NCBI RefSeq assembly: GCF_049705945.1
Contig: NZ_JBNAMV010000004.1
Coordinates: 1,054,001 to 1,118,000 of the forward strand
Length of the DNA stretch: 64,000 bases
Reading direction: 5' to 3'
Origin: Salarchaeum japonicum_A
Lineage (GTDB): Archaea; Halobacteriota; Halobacteria; Halobacteriales; Halobacteriaceae
Made by a program: the position numbers and the translations under genes. Within the stretch, counting starts at the first letter, position 1. Each line of letters opens with the position of its first letter. Below, in pieces: positions 49,933-58,865 of the stretch. Under the pieces are notes generated by a model. The model saw only the letters and a list, made by a program, of their open reading frames with translations, was not told the origin of the DNA and searched no databases.

Positions 49933-50090
49933 GCGCGGTCGATGTCGAGCTGCTCCCGGAGGTCGTGGAGGGCGTCCGAGTCCGCGAGTTCTTCCAGGCG
50001 GTCCTGGAAGTGGTCTTCGCAGAGGCCGACCTGGAGGCCGTCCTTCTCGACGGACACGTCGGCGCTCCGGTCGCAGTAGTGACAACGCAT
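49929..50090 (-). CDS. Small CxxC zinc protein, 53 aa
   Basis: ATG at 50090, TAA at 49929-49931. Sequence starts MRCHYCDRSADVSVEKDG and has a second metal pair in GLCEDHFQ, so C3-x2-C6 and C24-x2-H27 could bind zinc. The C-terminal half is a charged helix ending REQLDIDRA. It resembles the haloarchaeal DUF6757 family (from memory). Upstream is an AACTTGG-like sequence and the PHP gene. Real gene judged from conserved pattern and coding composition. Confidence 0.75.
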   Translation of the reverse strand: MRCHYCDRSADVSVEKDGLQVGLCEDHFQDRLEELADSDALHDLREQLDIDRA

Positions 50091-50136
50091 ACCCGAAACT
50101 CGGGCCCGCAGGTACCTTAACTTGGTGCCTCCGGCG

Positions 50137-50934
50137 TTATAGGCGCTCGCGGAGCCGGTCGTACTCGGCCTCGCTCACGCCTTCTTTGGCGAGTTCGGTG
50201 CCGTGCGCGTCGGTGCCGCCGGTGGCGAGCAGGTCGTGTTCTTCGATGGTTTCGCGGACGCGCTCGAACCCGGCGTCGGTCGGGTCCTCGCCGACGGGGC
50301 GGTCGTAGGGGTAGTGGAGTTCGACGGCGTCGAGGTCGCTCGCGCGGGCGAGCGCGGCGGCGGGGTCGTCGTATCGGAGCGGGTGTGCGAGGCCGACGAC
50401 GCCGCAGGCGTCGCGGAGGAGGCGGACGCCCTCGTCGTAGCCGGTCACGTCGCGCGCGACGAAGCAGGGTCCGTCGTCGCCGATGAGTTCGTCGAACACG
50501 CCCGAGACCTCGTCGTACCGGGTGTCTGGGTGGTCGACGACGGCGCGCGCGATGTGCGGGCGGCCGATGCCCTCGCGGGCTTCGATGCCGAGGTCGACAT
50601 CGAGATGTGCTTCGACGTTCTCGATGATGCGGCGGCCGCGGGTCTCGCGGTCGCGCTGGAGGCGTTCCAGTTCGTCGGTGAGGGCGTCGGTCGGGGTGAC
50701 GCCGTAGCCGAGGAGGTCGATCTGTTCTTCGGGGGTTTCGACGCGGAGTTCGATGCCGTGCACGAGTTCGACGCCCGCGCGGGTGGTGACGGGCGGGAGG
50801 TCGGGCTGGACGCGGTCGTGGTCGGTGATGGCGACCGCGTTGAGGCCGGCGTCCGCGGCGGCGGGCGCGACCGCGGCGGGGTCGAACGTGCCGTCGGAGC
50901 GGGTCGTGTGGACGTGGAGGTCCGCGTACACCAT
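50137..50934 (-). CDS. PHP-domain phosphoesterase
   Basis: 265 aa metal-dependent phosphoesterase. PHP motifs: DLHVHTTRSDGT with His7/His9, AITDHDRV, HGIELRVE, GLAHPLRYDDP and the last TGGTDAHGTEL. Related proteins (YciV/TrpH type) hydrolyse nucleoside bisphosphates or RNA ends; the exact substrate is unknown. It begins in a shared upstream region with the DUF5789 gene. Confidence 0.92.
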   Translation of the reverse strand: MVYADLHVHTTRSDGTFDPAAVAPAAADAGLNAVAITDHDRVQPDLPPVTTRAGVELVHGIELRVETPEEQIDLLGYGVTPTDALTDELERLQRDRETRGRRIIENVEAHLDVDLGIEAREGIGRPHIARAVVDHPDTRYDEVSGVFDELIGDDGPCFVARDVTGYDEGVRLLRDACGVVGLAHPLRYDDPAAALARASDLDAVELHYPYDRPVGEDPTDAGFERVRETIEEHDLLATGGTDAHGTELAKEGVSEAEYDRLRERL

Positions 50935-51035
50935 ACCAAACCGTTGGCGGCCAGCGGCTTGTGTTTAAGGAAACTATTATTCTACACCATCGTTCATGGA
51001 GAACGTTCTTAATGGTCTATCATCCAGGAAGGTGT

Positions 51036-51320
51036 ATGACGCTCAGAGACGCCGCGCAACTGCTCGAAACCCAGGAGTACCCGACCACCGCCGACGACAT
51101 CAAGACCACCCACGGCGACTTCGAACTCGACCTCCCCAACGGCACCGAAACCCTCGGAGACATCATCGACCGCGCCGGCGACGACCGCTTCGACGACGCC
51201 ACCGCCGCCCAGCACGCGCTCATGGGCGCGGTCGGCGGCGAAGCCATCGGCCGCCGGAACTACTCCGACCGCGACCCCACCCCCATGGGCGTCGACGGCC
51301 CCACTCAGGTGTCGTTTTAG
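51036..51320 (+). CDS. DUF5789 family protein, 94 aa
   Basis: Small soluble haloarchaeal protein starting MTLRDAAQLLETQEYPTTADD, with ELDLPNGTETLGDIIDRAGDDRF and AVGGEAIGRRNYSDRDP. These segments match the DUF5789 pattern as I recall it. Unknown function. An upstream in-frame ATG at 50961 is unlikely because the additional segment is not conserved in character. Followed by a short GC hairpin. Confidence 0.82.
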   Translation: MTLRDAAQLLETQEYPTTADDIKTTHGDFELDLPNGTETLGDIIDRAGDDRFDDATAAQHALMGAVGGEAIGRRNYSDRDPTPMGVDGPTQVSF

Positions 51321-51322
51321 GC

Positions 51323-51342
51323 CGCCCGCAGTTTCGCGGGCG
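51323..51342 (+). terminator. GC hairpin after the DUF5789 gene
   Basis: CGCCCGC (51323-51329) pairs with GCGGGCG (51336-51342) over a six-base loop, two bases after the stop codon. No T-run follows, so termination is uncertain. The following 205 bases to 51547 show no gene. Confidence 0.4.
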
Positions 51343-51547
51343 ACTCCATAGGTTCACGGCCGCGGCCACGACCCCGGCCGCACTCCGCTGCTGATTCTTC
51401 CACGAGCGATAGGTTCTGCGTCCGAACCCACACCGATTCGATTCTGTGGTGTGCGAACGGTCGGTTCAGTCGAGATATCGTGTCAGTCGTCGTGTCCGTC
51501 GGCGATACATTGATATGGTCGAGTCGCTAACCATGTGTTGTCTTACC

Positions 51548-51721
51548 ATGTCAATCGGGTCTTACGACGAAGCCGAACACGAGCGCCGCGAACGCAAGAA
51601 CGCGTCCGTCGACACGACGAACGACGACACCCGCACCCAGTACGAGGGCACGGTCGAGTACGACTCGGGGGAGTCCGCGGACGACCTGCTCGAAACGTTC
51701 GAGCGCATCAAGCAGAACTGA
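51548..51721 (+). CDS. DUF5786 family protein, 57 aa
   Basis: Starts MSIGSYDEAEHERRERKNAS, continues TQYEGTVEYDSGESADDLLETFERIKQN. This matches the small acidic haloarchaeal DUF5786 family as I recall it (MSIGSYDE start and GTVEYDSG core). Unknown function. Internal ATG at 51548 preferred; earlier in-frame sequence is unrelated. The last 14 bases overlap the convergent membrane gene. Confidence 0.85.
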   Translation: MSIGSYDEAEHERRERKNASVDTTNDDTRTQYEGTVEYDSGESADDLLETFERIKQN

Positions 51722-52391
51722 GCCGAGCGACCGCCACCACAATTCCTACCGCGAGTACGTGTCCAGCAACGGCGAACGCCAGTAGCGGCTGGTCGGCGAG
51801 CAGCGGAACCACCGCGAGCTGGAGGAACGCGAACCCGACGTTCCGCGAGTCGAGCGCCCGCAGTTCCGCGGCGGTGTCGCCGTCGAACGAGTACGCGAGT
51901 TCGCGGTAGGCGGCGAGGACGGCGGCCCACCAGCCGGTGCCGATGCGGTAGCAGACGTCCCAGAGCACGAGCAGGGTGAGCGCGACCGCGGGCGCGGCGG
52001 GGTTCGGACCGAACAACCGTCGGAGGAGCGTCGCGCCGTCCCGGGGGTCGACGACGAACAGGTAGGTGACGAGCAGGACGAAGGAGACGACGCCGAGCAC
52101 GACCTCGACGCTCGACCCGAACAGGAGGCGCGTGTAGGAGTCGGGGAGCGAGAGGCCGCGGACGCGACGGCCCATGTCGAGCATGAACGCGCTCCCGGCG
52201 GCCGCGACCGCGACGGCGAGCGTGCCCGGGACGACGGCGTTCCAGTAGCCGTACACCGCGGCGGCGGCGAGGACGAGCGTCTCGAACAGGACGAACTGGA
52301 CGGCGACCGCGAGTCGGTCGGGGAGCGAGAGCCCGGGTATCGCGCCGACGATGCTCTCGTACACCCAGGTGCGGCCGTATCGGTCGCTCAC
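51708..52391 (-). CDS. Multi-pass membrane protein, 227 aa
   Basis: About six membrane helices. Segments such as GATLLRRLFGPNPAAPAV and FSFDGD-type loop YRELAYSFDGDTAAELRALDSRNVGF are notable but do not identify a family. GTG start overlaps the upstream NAD(P)-binding gene by four bases (GTGA), so the two are translationally coupled. Function unknown. Confidence 0.72.
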   Translation of the reverse strand: MSDRYGRTWVYESIVGAIPGLSLPDRLAVAVQFVLFETLVLAAAAVYGYWNAVVPGTLAVAVAAAGSAFMLDMGRRVRGLSLPDSYTRLLFGSSVEVVLGVVSFVLLVTYLFVVDPRDGATLLRRLFGPNPAAPAVALTLLVLWDVCYRIGTGWWAAVLAAYRELAYSFDGDTAAELRALDSRNVGFAFLQLAVVPLLADQPLLAFAVAGHVLAVGIVVAVARLSSA

Positions 52392-53266
52392 GCGGCCTCC
52401 GCGAGCGCGGCTCGCACGGCGTCCTCGAACGAGGTCGGCGTCACGTCACAGATGTCGAGGAGGCGGTTCTCGTCGCAGACGACGGGGTTCTTGAGGCCTT
52501 CGACGAGCGGGCGCGCGACCGACGGCGACACGTCCGTGACGAGCGAGAGCCAGTACGCGGAGAGCCGCGGTGAGAGCACGGGCACGGGCAGGAGGTGGAG
52601 CGTGTTGTCCGTGACGCGGGCGGTCGTGCGCAGCATCGATTCGTACGTGAGCACGTCCGGGCCGCCGATTTCGTAGGTGTCGCCCGCGGTCTCGGGATGG
52701 GAGAGGACGCACGTGAGGTACGCGACCACGTCCGAGATGGCGATGGGCTGGCAGGGCGTGCGCACCCAGCTCGGCGTCACCATCACGGGGAGGTGTTCGA
52801 CGAGCTGGCGGACCACGGAGAAGCTCGCGCTGCCCGCGCCGACGATGACGGCGGCGCGGAGGACGGTGAGGTCGTAGTCGCCGTCCGCGAGCACGAACTC
52901 GACCTCGCGCCGGGAGCGGAGGTGGTCGGAGAGGTCGTCGCGGTCCGCGCCGAGTCCCCCGAGGTAGACGACGCGCTCGACGCCCGCGGCGGTCGCCGCT
53001 GTTGCGAAGTTCCGGGCGCAGCGGCGGTCGCGCTCCTCGAAGTCGCCGCCCGATTCCATCGAGTGCACGAGGTAGTACGCGGCGTCCGCGCTGGGGAGCG
53101 TGAGGTCGGGGTCAAGCAGGTCGCCCGTCGCGACCTCGACGCCGTCGGGCGGGTCGTATCGGTCGGGGTCGCGGACGAGCGCGACGACCTCGTGGCCGGC
53201 GTCGACGATCGCGGGGACGAGGCGGCCGCCGACGAACCCGGTCGCCCCGGTGACGAGTACGCGCAT
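52388..53266 (-). CDS. NAD(P)-binding epimerase/NmrA-like protein
   Basis: 292 aa extended short-chain dehydrogenase-like protein. Rossmann motif TGATGFVGGRLVPAIV at about 6-21; ATGDLLDPD and AAYYLVHSM follow as in the atypical NmrA/YwnB and complex I NDUFA9-like groups. The classical YxxxK catalytic pair is not visible, so redox function is uncertain. Companion of the following membrane protein gene in a two-gene operon. Confidence 0.87.
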   Translation of the reverse strand: MRVLVTGATGFVGGRLVPAIVDAGHEVVALVRDPDRYDPPDGVEVATGDLLDPDLTLPSADAAYYLVHSMESGGDFEERDRRCARNFATAATAAGVERVVYLGGLGADRDDLSDHLRSRREVEFVLADGDYDLTVLRAAVIVGAGSASFSVVRQLVEHLPVMVTPSWVRTPCQPIAISDVVAYLTCVLSHPETAGDTYEIGGPDVLTYESMLRTTARVTDNTLHLLPVPVLSPRLSAYWLSLVTDVSPSVARPLVEGLKNPVVCDENRLLDICDVTPTSFEDAVRAALAEAA

Positions 53267-53358
53267 ACCCGAACGTGGACGGGAGACGTCATAGGTGTGG
53301 GGGCGAGAACCACGGACGGGAGCGGGAGGCCTATACGGCGCTCTCCCCTCCACGAGGT

Positions 53359-53583
53359 ATGGCGAAAGCGACGTGTGACTGCTGCGGGGCCCCCGTAGCC
53401 ATCTCGGGCGGCGCGGGCGACTTCTGGGACTTCGGCGACCTCGAGAAGGCGTCCTCGGGCGGGCTGACGCTCGAGCTCCGCGACGACTCCGAGTTCTTCC
53501 TGTGTTTCGACTGCATCGAGGCGCTCCCCGAGAACCCCACGGCGGCGGACGTGGAAGCGGTTCGGGAGAGCCGGACGACCTAA
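53359..53583 (+). CDS. Small double-CxxC zinc protein, 74 aa
   Basis: Starts MAKATCDCCGAPVAISGGAG and has a second metal pair in FFLCFDCIEALP. FWDFGDLEKASSGGLTLEL separates the two. Likely a single zinc ribbon. Unrecognised haloarchaeal family. It precedes the helicase gene by 26 bases on the same strand, so it may be cotranscribed. Confidence 0.78.
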   Translation: MAKATCDCCGAPVAISGGAGDFWDFGDLEKASSGGLTLELRDDSEFFLCFDCIEALPENPTAADVEAVRESRTT

Positions 53584-53609
53584 GGCGCTCCCGGCGCTCC
53601 ACACGTGAC

Positions 53610-55385
53610 GTGAACCCCGCGCGCATCCACGAGGAGTTCCCCGCCCCCACCTATCGGGGCGCACAGGAGCAAGCGCTCTCGGACGTGCGGGACGCGTTCG
53701 CGGACGGGAACGACGTGGTGTTGGTGCGCGCACCGACGGGGAGCGGGAAGTCACTGCTCGCCCGCGCCATCATGGGCTGCGCGCGTCAGGCGGGCGAAGC
53801 CGGCCCCGCTGAGCCCGTGGGCGCGTACTACACGACGCCGCAGGTCAGCCAGCTGGACGACGTGGCCTCGGACGACCTGCTCTCGGACTTCAAGCTCATT
53901 CGCGGGAAGTCGAACTACACGTGCATTCTGCCGGACGAACAGGACACCCCCGTCGACCGCGCGCCCTGCGCTCGCGAACGCGGCTACGACTGCGCCGTCA
54001 AACACCGCTGTCCGTACTTCTCCGACCGCGCCATCGCGTCCTCCCGGGAGTTCGCGGCGATGACGCTCGCGTACTTCATGCGCACCGCGGGCAGCGAGGT
54101 GTTCCGGGGCCGGGACGTGTGCGTCATCGACGAGGCGCACGGGCTCGCGGAGTGGGCGGAGATGTACGCGACCATCGACCTCTCGCCCGCGAGCGTCCCC
54201 GTCTGGAGCGACGTGAACGTGCCCGACGTGGACGGTGACGTGGACGCGGCGGCGCGGTTCGCGGACACCCTCGTCCGCGTCTGCGAGTCGCGCAAGGACG
54301 AACTCGTCGGCGTGGACGAACTCACCGCGGACGAGGCGAGAGAGCGCGACCGACTGCAGGAACTCATCGGGGAGCTGGAGTGGTTCGCGGAGGACTCCCG
54401 CGACCACGAGTCCGCGACGACGTGGGTGGTCGACCAGTCGGCGCGCGGCATCACCATCAAGCCGATGAATCCCGAGCGGTACCTCCAGCACACCGTCTGG
54501 GACCGCGCGGAGAAGTTCGCGCTCCTGTCCGCGACGATTCTGAACAAGGAGGCGTTCTGTCGGGGCGTCGGCCTCGACCCGTCGAACGTCGCGCTGGTGG
54601 ACGTGCCGCACACGTTCCCGGTGGAAAATCGCCCGCTCTACGACGTGACGCGGGGGAAGATGACGTACGACGAGCGCGACGAGACGCTGCCCGCGGTGGC
54701 GCGCGTCGTGGCGCGCGTGATGCAGAAACACGACGACGAGAAGGGAATCGTCCACTGTCACTCGTACGGGATTCAGGAGCGCCTCCACGACCACCTCCGG
54801 GAACTCGGCGTGGCGGACCGCGTGCGGACGCACACGTCCGAGAACCGGGACAACGAACTGGACGCGTGGAAGGCGAGCGGGAAGCCCGAGGTGTTCCTCT
54901 CGGTGAAGATGGAGGAGGCGCTGAACCTGGAGGGCGACCTCGCGCGCTGGCAGGTCGTCTGCAAGGCCCCGTTCCTGAACACGGGCGACTCCCGGGTCGC
55001 GCGGCGGTTGGAGGACGGCCAGTGGTCGTGGTACTACCGGAGCGCGCTCCGCACCATCATCCAGGCCGCGGGCCGCGTGGTGCGCGCGCCGGACGACTAC
55101 GGCGCGACGTACATCGCCGACGACTCCGTGCTGGACGTGTTCGAGCGCGCACGCCACGACATGCCGAGCTGGTTCGCGGAGCAGGTCGACGGAATGAGAA
55201 CGCCGGACCTCCCGGAGTTGGACGCGGCGGCCGCGCGCGCCGGCGTGACCGACATCGAGCACGCGACCCAGAACCCGGGCGGGCAGGCCGACTCGGACGC
55301 CGGGACACCGGAGGATACGGCCGACGAACCGGGGAGTCGGCGGGAGCGGCGGAGTCCGATGGCGGACGTGTGGGACGTAGACTAG
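53610..55385 (+). CDS. XPD/Rad3-like ATP-dependent DNA helicase
   Basis: 591 aa superfamily 2 helicase. Walker A is APTGSGKS at 41-48, DEAH at 174-177. Between them are four cysteines, 105, 120, 128 and 134 (NYTCIL; RAPCARERGYDCAVKHRCPYF), the iron-sulfur pattern of XPD/DinG family. Later motifs: LLSATIL, HCHSYGIQERL and QAAGRVVRAPDDYG with the arginine-finger motif VI. 5'-3' unwinding in repair is known for relatives. GTG start. The C-terminal ~50 residues are an acidic low-complexity tail. Confidence 0.92.
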   Translation: MNPARIHEEFPAPTYRGAQEQALSDVRDAFADGNDVVLVRAPTGSGKSLLARAIMGCARQAGEAGPAEPVGAYYTTPQVSQLDDVASDDLLSDFKLIRGKSNYTCILPDEQDTPVDRAPCARERGYDCAVKHRCPYFSDRAIASSREFAAMTLAYFMRTAGSEVFRGRDVCVIDEAHGLAEWAEMYATIDLSPASVPVWSDVNVPDVDGDVDAAARFADTLVRVCESRKDELVGVDELTADEARERDRLQELIGELEWFAEDSRDHESATTWVVDQSARGITIKPMNPERYLQHTVWDRAEKFALLSATILNKEAFCRGVGLDPSNVALVDVPHTFPVENRPLYDVTRGKMTYDERDETLPAVARVVARVMQKHDDEKGIVHCHSYGIQERLHDHLRELGVADRVRTHTSENRDNELDAWKASGKPEVFLSVKMEEALNLEGDLARWQVVCKAPFLNTGDSRVARRLEDGQWSWYYRSALRTIIQAAGRVVRAPDDYGATYIADDSVLDVFERARHDMPSWFAEQVDGMRTPDLPELDAAAARAGVTDIEHATQNPGGQADSDAGTPEDTADEPGSRRERRSPMADVWDVD

Positions 55386-55465
55386 ATGGAGGAGATAACG
55401 TAGAACACCGCGGACGTGAGCATCACGACGGTGAAGAATATCGCGATGAGTTGCTGACGGTTCAT
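55382..55465 (-). CDS. 27-residue membrane microprotein
   Basis: ATG at 55465, TAG at 55382-55384. Sequence MNRQQLIAIFFTVVMLTSAV followed by FYVISSI: a two-residue basic start and a single membrane helix that fills the chain. The frame is short but has a clean hydrophobic pattern, and its stop shares CTAG with the helicase gene, as other confirmed genes here do. I recall similar tiny haloarchaeal membrane peptides starting MNRxQ, though I cannot check. Expressed status unknown. Confidence 0.55.
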   Translation of the reverse strand: MNRQQLIAIFFTVVMLTSAVFYVISSI

Positions 55466-55502
55466 ACTGGCTGTATCGGACGCTCGACCTTCTGTGTTGT
55501 CC

Positions 55503-56507
55503 CTACGCGAGGCGCGCGTCGGCGACGACGTGCCAGACGCCCTCCGCGTGGGACTTCACGCGCCGAACGTCGACGGACTCGACGGTTCGGTCGGCGTCTC
55601 GGGCAGCGGTGTGGACGCGCTCCGTGGGCGTTTCGGGGAGGTCGGCCTCGTGGACGGTGGCGTGCGCGTGGAGCGTTCCACCGGAGTCGAGGGCCTCGAT
55701 TCCCGCGGCGAGGTAGTCCGGGTCGAGCGCGTCGTAGTACCCCATCACCACGCGGTCGGCGCTCGTCTCGACGTCCCGACAATCACCGAGGACGAGGTTT
55801 ATCGCGTCCGAGACGCCGTTGAGTTGGGCGTTCTCCGCGAGGTAGCGGAACGCCTCGGGGTTCTTCTCCACGGCGGTCACGTCCGCGCCGGCGCGCGCCA
55901 TCGGGAGCGCGAAGTAACCGATGCCCGCGAACATGTCGAGCACGCGCTCGTCCGCGTCGACGACCTCGCCCATCCGGGCGCGCTCGTGCTGGTTCCCGGG
56001 CGAGAACATCACCCGGGAAAGGTCGAGCGCGTACTTCGTGCCGTGTTCGGTGTGGACGGTTTCGGTGTCGCCGCTGCCCGCGAGCACCGTGACGCTCGGC
56101 GTGCGGAACTCGCCGTCGACGGGCCCGCGGTCGAGGACGGTGTCGGCCTCGCGGTGGAGCGTCAGGAGCGCGTCCGCGACCGCGTCGGGGCGCGGGCAGT
56201 CGGTGAAGTCCGCAAGCAGCACGTCGCCGACGACCGCCCACGACGACGGCGCGCGCTCGCGTTCGTCCTCGCTCCACCCTCGCTCGCGGAGCAGGTCGTC
56301 CAGTCCCCGGGCGCGGTAGTCGGGGTCGGACTGCTCGACGGTGGCGAGCACGTCCGTCTCCGTCGGTGCGGCGAGCACGGGGAGTTCGACGCGCTGGTCG
56401 TCGCGCTCGCGCACGCGGCGGTCGTCGTCGTAGACGCCCTCGGCGCGCAGGCTCTCGATGCTGGCCTCGGCGTCGGGTTTCGCGACGAGAACGGCGAGGT
56501 CAGGCAT
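55503..56507 (-). CDS. taw2: tRNA-Phe wybutosine aminocarboxypropyltransferase Taw2 (Trm5/TYW2 family)
   Basis: 334 aa. The C-terminal Rossmann domain has DMFAGIGYF at 191-199; FSPGNQHERARM at 168-179 is the family hallmark. The region VVMGYYDALDPDYLAAG and the ending VKSHAEGVWHVV are closer to TYW2/Taw2, which transfers the 3-amino-3-carboxypropyl group of SAM to a wyosine base, than to Trm5 with its NLP motif. Trm5 (m1G37) remains an alternative. The ATG lies eight bases inside the NMD3 gene end, so they are coupled. Confidence 0.78.
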   Translation of the reverse strand: MPDLAVLVAKPDAEASIESLRAEGVYDDDRRVRERDDQRVELPVLAAPTETDVLATVEQSDPDYRARGLDDLLRERGWSEDERERAPSSWAVVGDVLLADFTDCPRPDAVADALLTLHREADTVLDRGPVDGEFRTPSVTVLAGSGDTETVHTEHGTKYALDLSRVMFSPGNQHERARMGEVVDADERVLDMFAGIGYFALPMARAGADVTAVEKNPEAFRYLAENAQLNGVSDAINLVLGDCRDVETSADRVVMGYYDALDPDYLAAGIEALDSGGTLHAHATVHEADLPETPTERVHTAARDADRTVESVDVRRVKSHAEGVWHVVADARLA

Positions 56508-57603
56508 CGGGGAGGACGTGGATGCCTTCGCGGCTCCGGAGCACCGGAACGGTGTCGCTCGACTCGTCCATGTAGTCGGGGCGCGCGACGGTCTTCGACT
56601 CGTACGTCTCGGGGTCGAGGAGCTGCACCGAGTTCTCGTCCTCGACGGTGACGACCGTCGTCTCCACGGCGTCGTCAGTCGTCCCGAGTTTCCGGGCGTC
56701 GGGCGCGTCCCCGACCTCGTAGCCCGCCTCGTACGGTTCGCCCGTCGTGACGCGCACGCCCTTGAGGTTCCCGCGGACGGACCGCACGAGCACGGGGCCG
56801 CCGTCGTCGTCCTCGATGTCGATGACGTCGCCGGCGACGAACTCGGGGAGACGGACCGCGAACGTCACCCGGTACACCTCGTTGCCGTCCTCGTCCTCCG
56901 TGACGAGCGTCTCCGAGTCCGAAAAGGACCCGCCGAACTCCTCGACGAGTTTCCGGCTGACCTTCTTCCCGATTTTCGTCGTTGAGAGCCGCATATCGAG
57001 ACCCTCCGGCTTCTCCGAGATTTCGGTGACGAACGCGTTCCGGTCGCCCGTCGCCTCCATGTCGGCGACGATTTCGTTCGCGATCTCCGTCGCGCGCTCC
57101 GTCTCCTCGGTGGTGGGCGTGCGGTCGCCGACGGCGCGCACCTGAACGACGCTCGCGTAGTAGTCGCCCGCGATGCGGCCACACCGGAGGCAGGTCTCCT
57201 TCGAGATGCGGACGGGGACCATGACCTCCTCGGTCATCGGTTCGCCGCGGACGATACCGGAGAACCGGCAGTGCATCCGGATGGTGGTCGCGTCGACCTG
57301 CTCGGGCCGGACCTGCCAGTCGAACTCGCTCGCACCGACGTGCACGCCGAGCGCTTCGGTGGTCTCCTCGATGGCGATGTCGGTGTAGTCCTGCGCGCCC
57401 ACGTCCACCCAGCGGTTCCCGCGGTGGACCGCGCCGCAGCGCGCGCACACCCGAACTTCGATGGTGTCGGGGACGTCGACGAGGTCGAAGTCCTCGAAGT
57501 AGCAGTCGTTACAGAGCGCCCGCTCGCGTCGCGTCGCCCCCGTCTCCGCTTCCGTCGTGGGGTCGCCACAGCGCGGGCAGAACGTGGCGGACTCGGTACT
57601 CAT
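56500..57603 (-). CDS. nmd3: NMD3-related ribosome export/assembly protein
   Basis: 367 aa archaeal NMD3. N-terminal zinc ribbons carry CxxC pairs at Cys9/Cys12 and Cys31/Cys34, and further pairs in VCARCGAVHRG and TCLRCGRI. Conserved central segments: EISEKPEGLDMRLSTTKIGKK and VSRKLVEEFGGS-FSDSETLV. In eukaryotes NMD3 escorts the 60S subunit; in archaea it presumably acts in large-subunit assembly. A TTAACC element about 27 bases upstream may be its TATA box. Confidence 0.95.
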   Translation of the reverse strand: MSTESATFCPRCGDPTTEAETGATRRERALCNDCYFEDFDLVDVPDTIEVRVCARCGAVHRGNRWVDVGAQDYTDIAIEETTEALGVHVGASEFDWQVRPEQVDATTIRMHCRFSGIVRGEPMTEEVMVPVRISKETCLRCGRIAGDYYASVVQVRAVGDRTPTTEETERATEIANEIVADMEATGDRNAFVTEISEKPEGLDMRLSTTKIGKKVSRKLVEEFGGSFSDSETLVTEDEDGNEVYRVTFAVRLPEFVAGDVIDIEDDDGGPVLVRSVRGNLKGVRVTTGEPYEAGYEVGDAPDARKLGTTDDAVETTVVTVEDENSVQLLDPETYESKTVARPDYMDESSDTVPVLRSREGIHVLPDA

Positions 57604-57724
57604 AGGAGGGCGAAGGCGACTGAGGCGGTTAAGTCCCGCGCACCCGGTTTCAACCTTCGTACGCGACCGAGCGCCACCCCACCCACACCCCCTATTTTCA
57701 CTTTCACTCCGGTGTTTACGAGGG

Positions 57725-57730
57725 TTTAAG
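57725..57730 (+). promoter_or_regulatory. Candidate TATA element of radA
   Basis: TTTAAG centred about 30 bases before the ATG at 57757, compared with 9 and 18 bases before the ATGs at 57736 and 57745. The spacing favours 57757 as the used start. Confidence 0.5.
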
Positions 57731-57756
57731 GTCGTATGGGCAAAATGAATGAGTAC

Positions 57757-58791
57757 ATGCCAGCAGACGCAGACCTCGAAATCCTCTCCGGCGTCGGTCC
57801 CGCCACGGCCGAAAAACTCCGCGACGCGGGCTACGAGTCGTTCCAGAGCATCGCCGTCGCCAGCCCCGGCGAACTCTCGAACACCGCGGACGTGGGCGAC
57901 TCCACCGCCGCCGACATCATTCAGAGCGCTCGCGAAGAAGCCGACGTCGGCGGGTTCGAGACCGGGAGCGCAATCCTCGAACAGCGCCAGCGAATCGGGA
58001 AGCTCACGTGGAACGTCCCCGACGTCGACGAGCTCCTCGGCGGCGGCGTCGAAACCCAGTCTATCACGGAAGTCTACGGCGAGTTCGGCGCCGGGAAGTC
58101 CCAGGTGACGCACGAACTCGCAGTGACCGCCCAGCTCCCCAAGGACCAGGGCGGCCTGCACGGCCGCGTCATCTTCCTCGACAGCGAGGACACCTTCCGC
58201 CCCGAGCGTATCGACGACATGGTTCGCGGGCTGTCCGACGAACAGTTGGCGGCGACGATGGAAGACCGCGGAATCGAGGGCGAACCCCGCGACGAGGACG
58301 CGATGGATGAACTCATGGAGGACGTCCTCGACAAGATCCACGTCGCGAAAGCCTTCAACTCCAACCACCAGATGCTCCTCGCCGAGAAGGCGAAGGAGAT
58401 CGGGAGCGAGTACGAGGACGACGACTACCCCGTTCGACTGCTCTGCGTGGACTCGCTCACCGCGCACTTCCGCGCGGAGTACGTGGGCCGCGGCGAACTC
58501 GCGAACCGACAGCAGAAACTCAACAAGCACCTTCACGACCTCGAGAAGGTCGGGAACCTCTACAACAGCGCCGTCGTCGTCACGAATCAGGTGCAGTCCA
58601 ATCCGGACGCGTTCTTCGGCGACCCCACCAAGCCCGTCGGTGGGAACATCCTCGGCCACAAGTCCACGTTCCGCATCTACCTCCGGAAGTCCAAGAACGA
58701 CAAGCGCATCGTCCGACTCGTCGACGCGCCGAACCTCGCCGACGGCGAAGCCGTCATGCGCGTCCAGGACGGCGGCCTGAAACCCGAATAA
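57757..58791 (+). CDS. radA: DNA recombinase RadA
   Basis: Archaeal RecA/Rad51 homologue catalysing strand exchange. 344 aa from the ATG at 57757; two in-frame ATGs lie upstream but the family start and TATA spacing fit this one. N-terminal helix-hairpin-helix region LSGVGPATAEKLRDAGY; polymerisation motif region GFETGSAILEQR; Walker A GEFGAGKS at 108-115; Walker B LLCVDSLTA; L2-loop and QNPDAFF-like VTNQVQSNPDAFFGDP. Sequence is highly typical of haloarchaea. Confidence 0.97.
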   Translation: MPADADLEILSGVGPATAEKLRDAGYESFQSIAVASPGELSNTADVGDSTAADIIQSAREEADVGGFETGSAILEQRQRIGKLTWNVPDVDELLGGGVETQSITEVYGEFGAGKSQVTHELAVTAQLPKDQGGLHGRVIFLDSEDTFRPERIDDMVRGLSDEQLAATMEDRGIEGEPRDEDAMDELMEDVLDKIHVAKAFNSNHQMLLAEKAKEIGSEYEDDDYPVRLLCVDSLTAHFRAEYVGRGELANRQQKLNKHLHDLEKVGNLYNSAVVVTNQVQSNPDAFFGDPTKPVGGNILGHKSTFRIYLRKSKNDKRIVRLVDAPNLADGEAVMRVQDGGLKPE

Positions 58792-58865
58792 CGCGCTTCT
58801 CTCTCTATCCGTCCTCTTCTCTATTCATCGATAGAAACAGCGCGAGTCGAAAAACCCGCAGGGGG

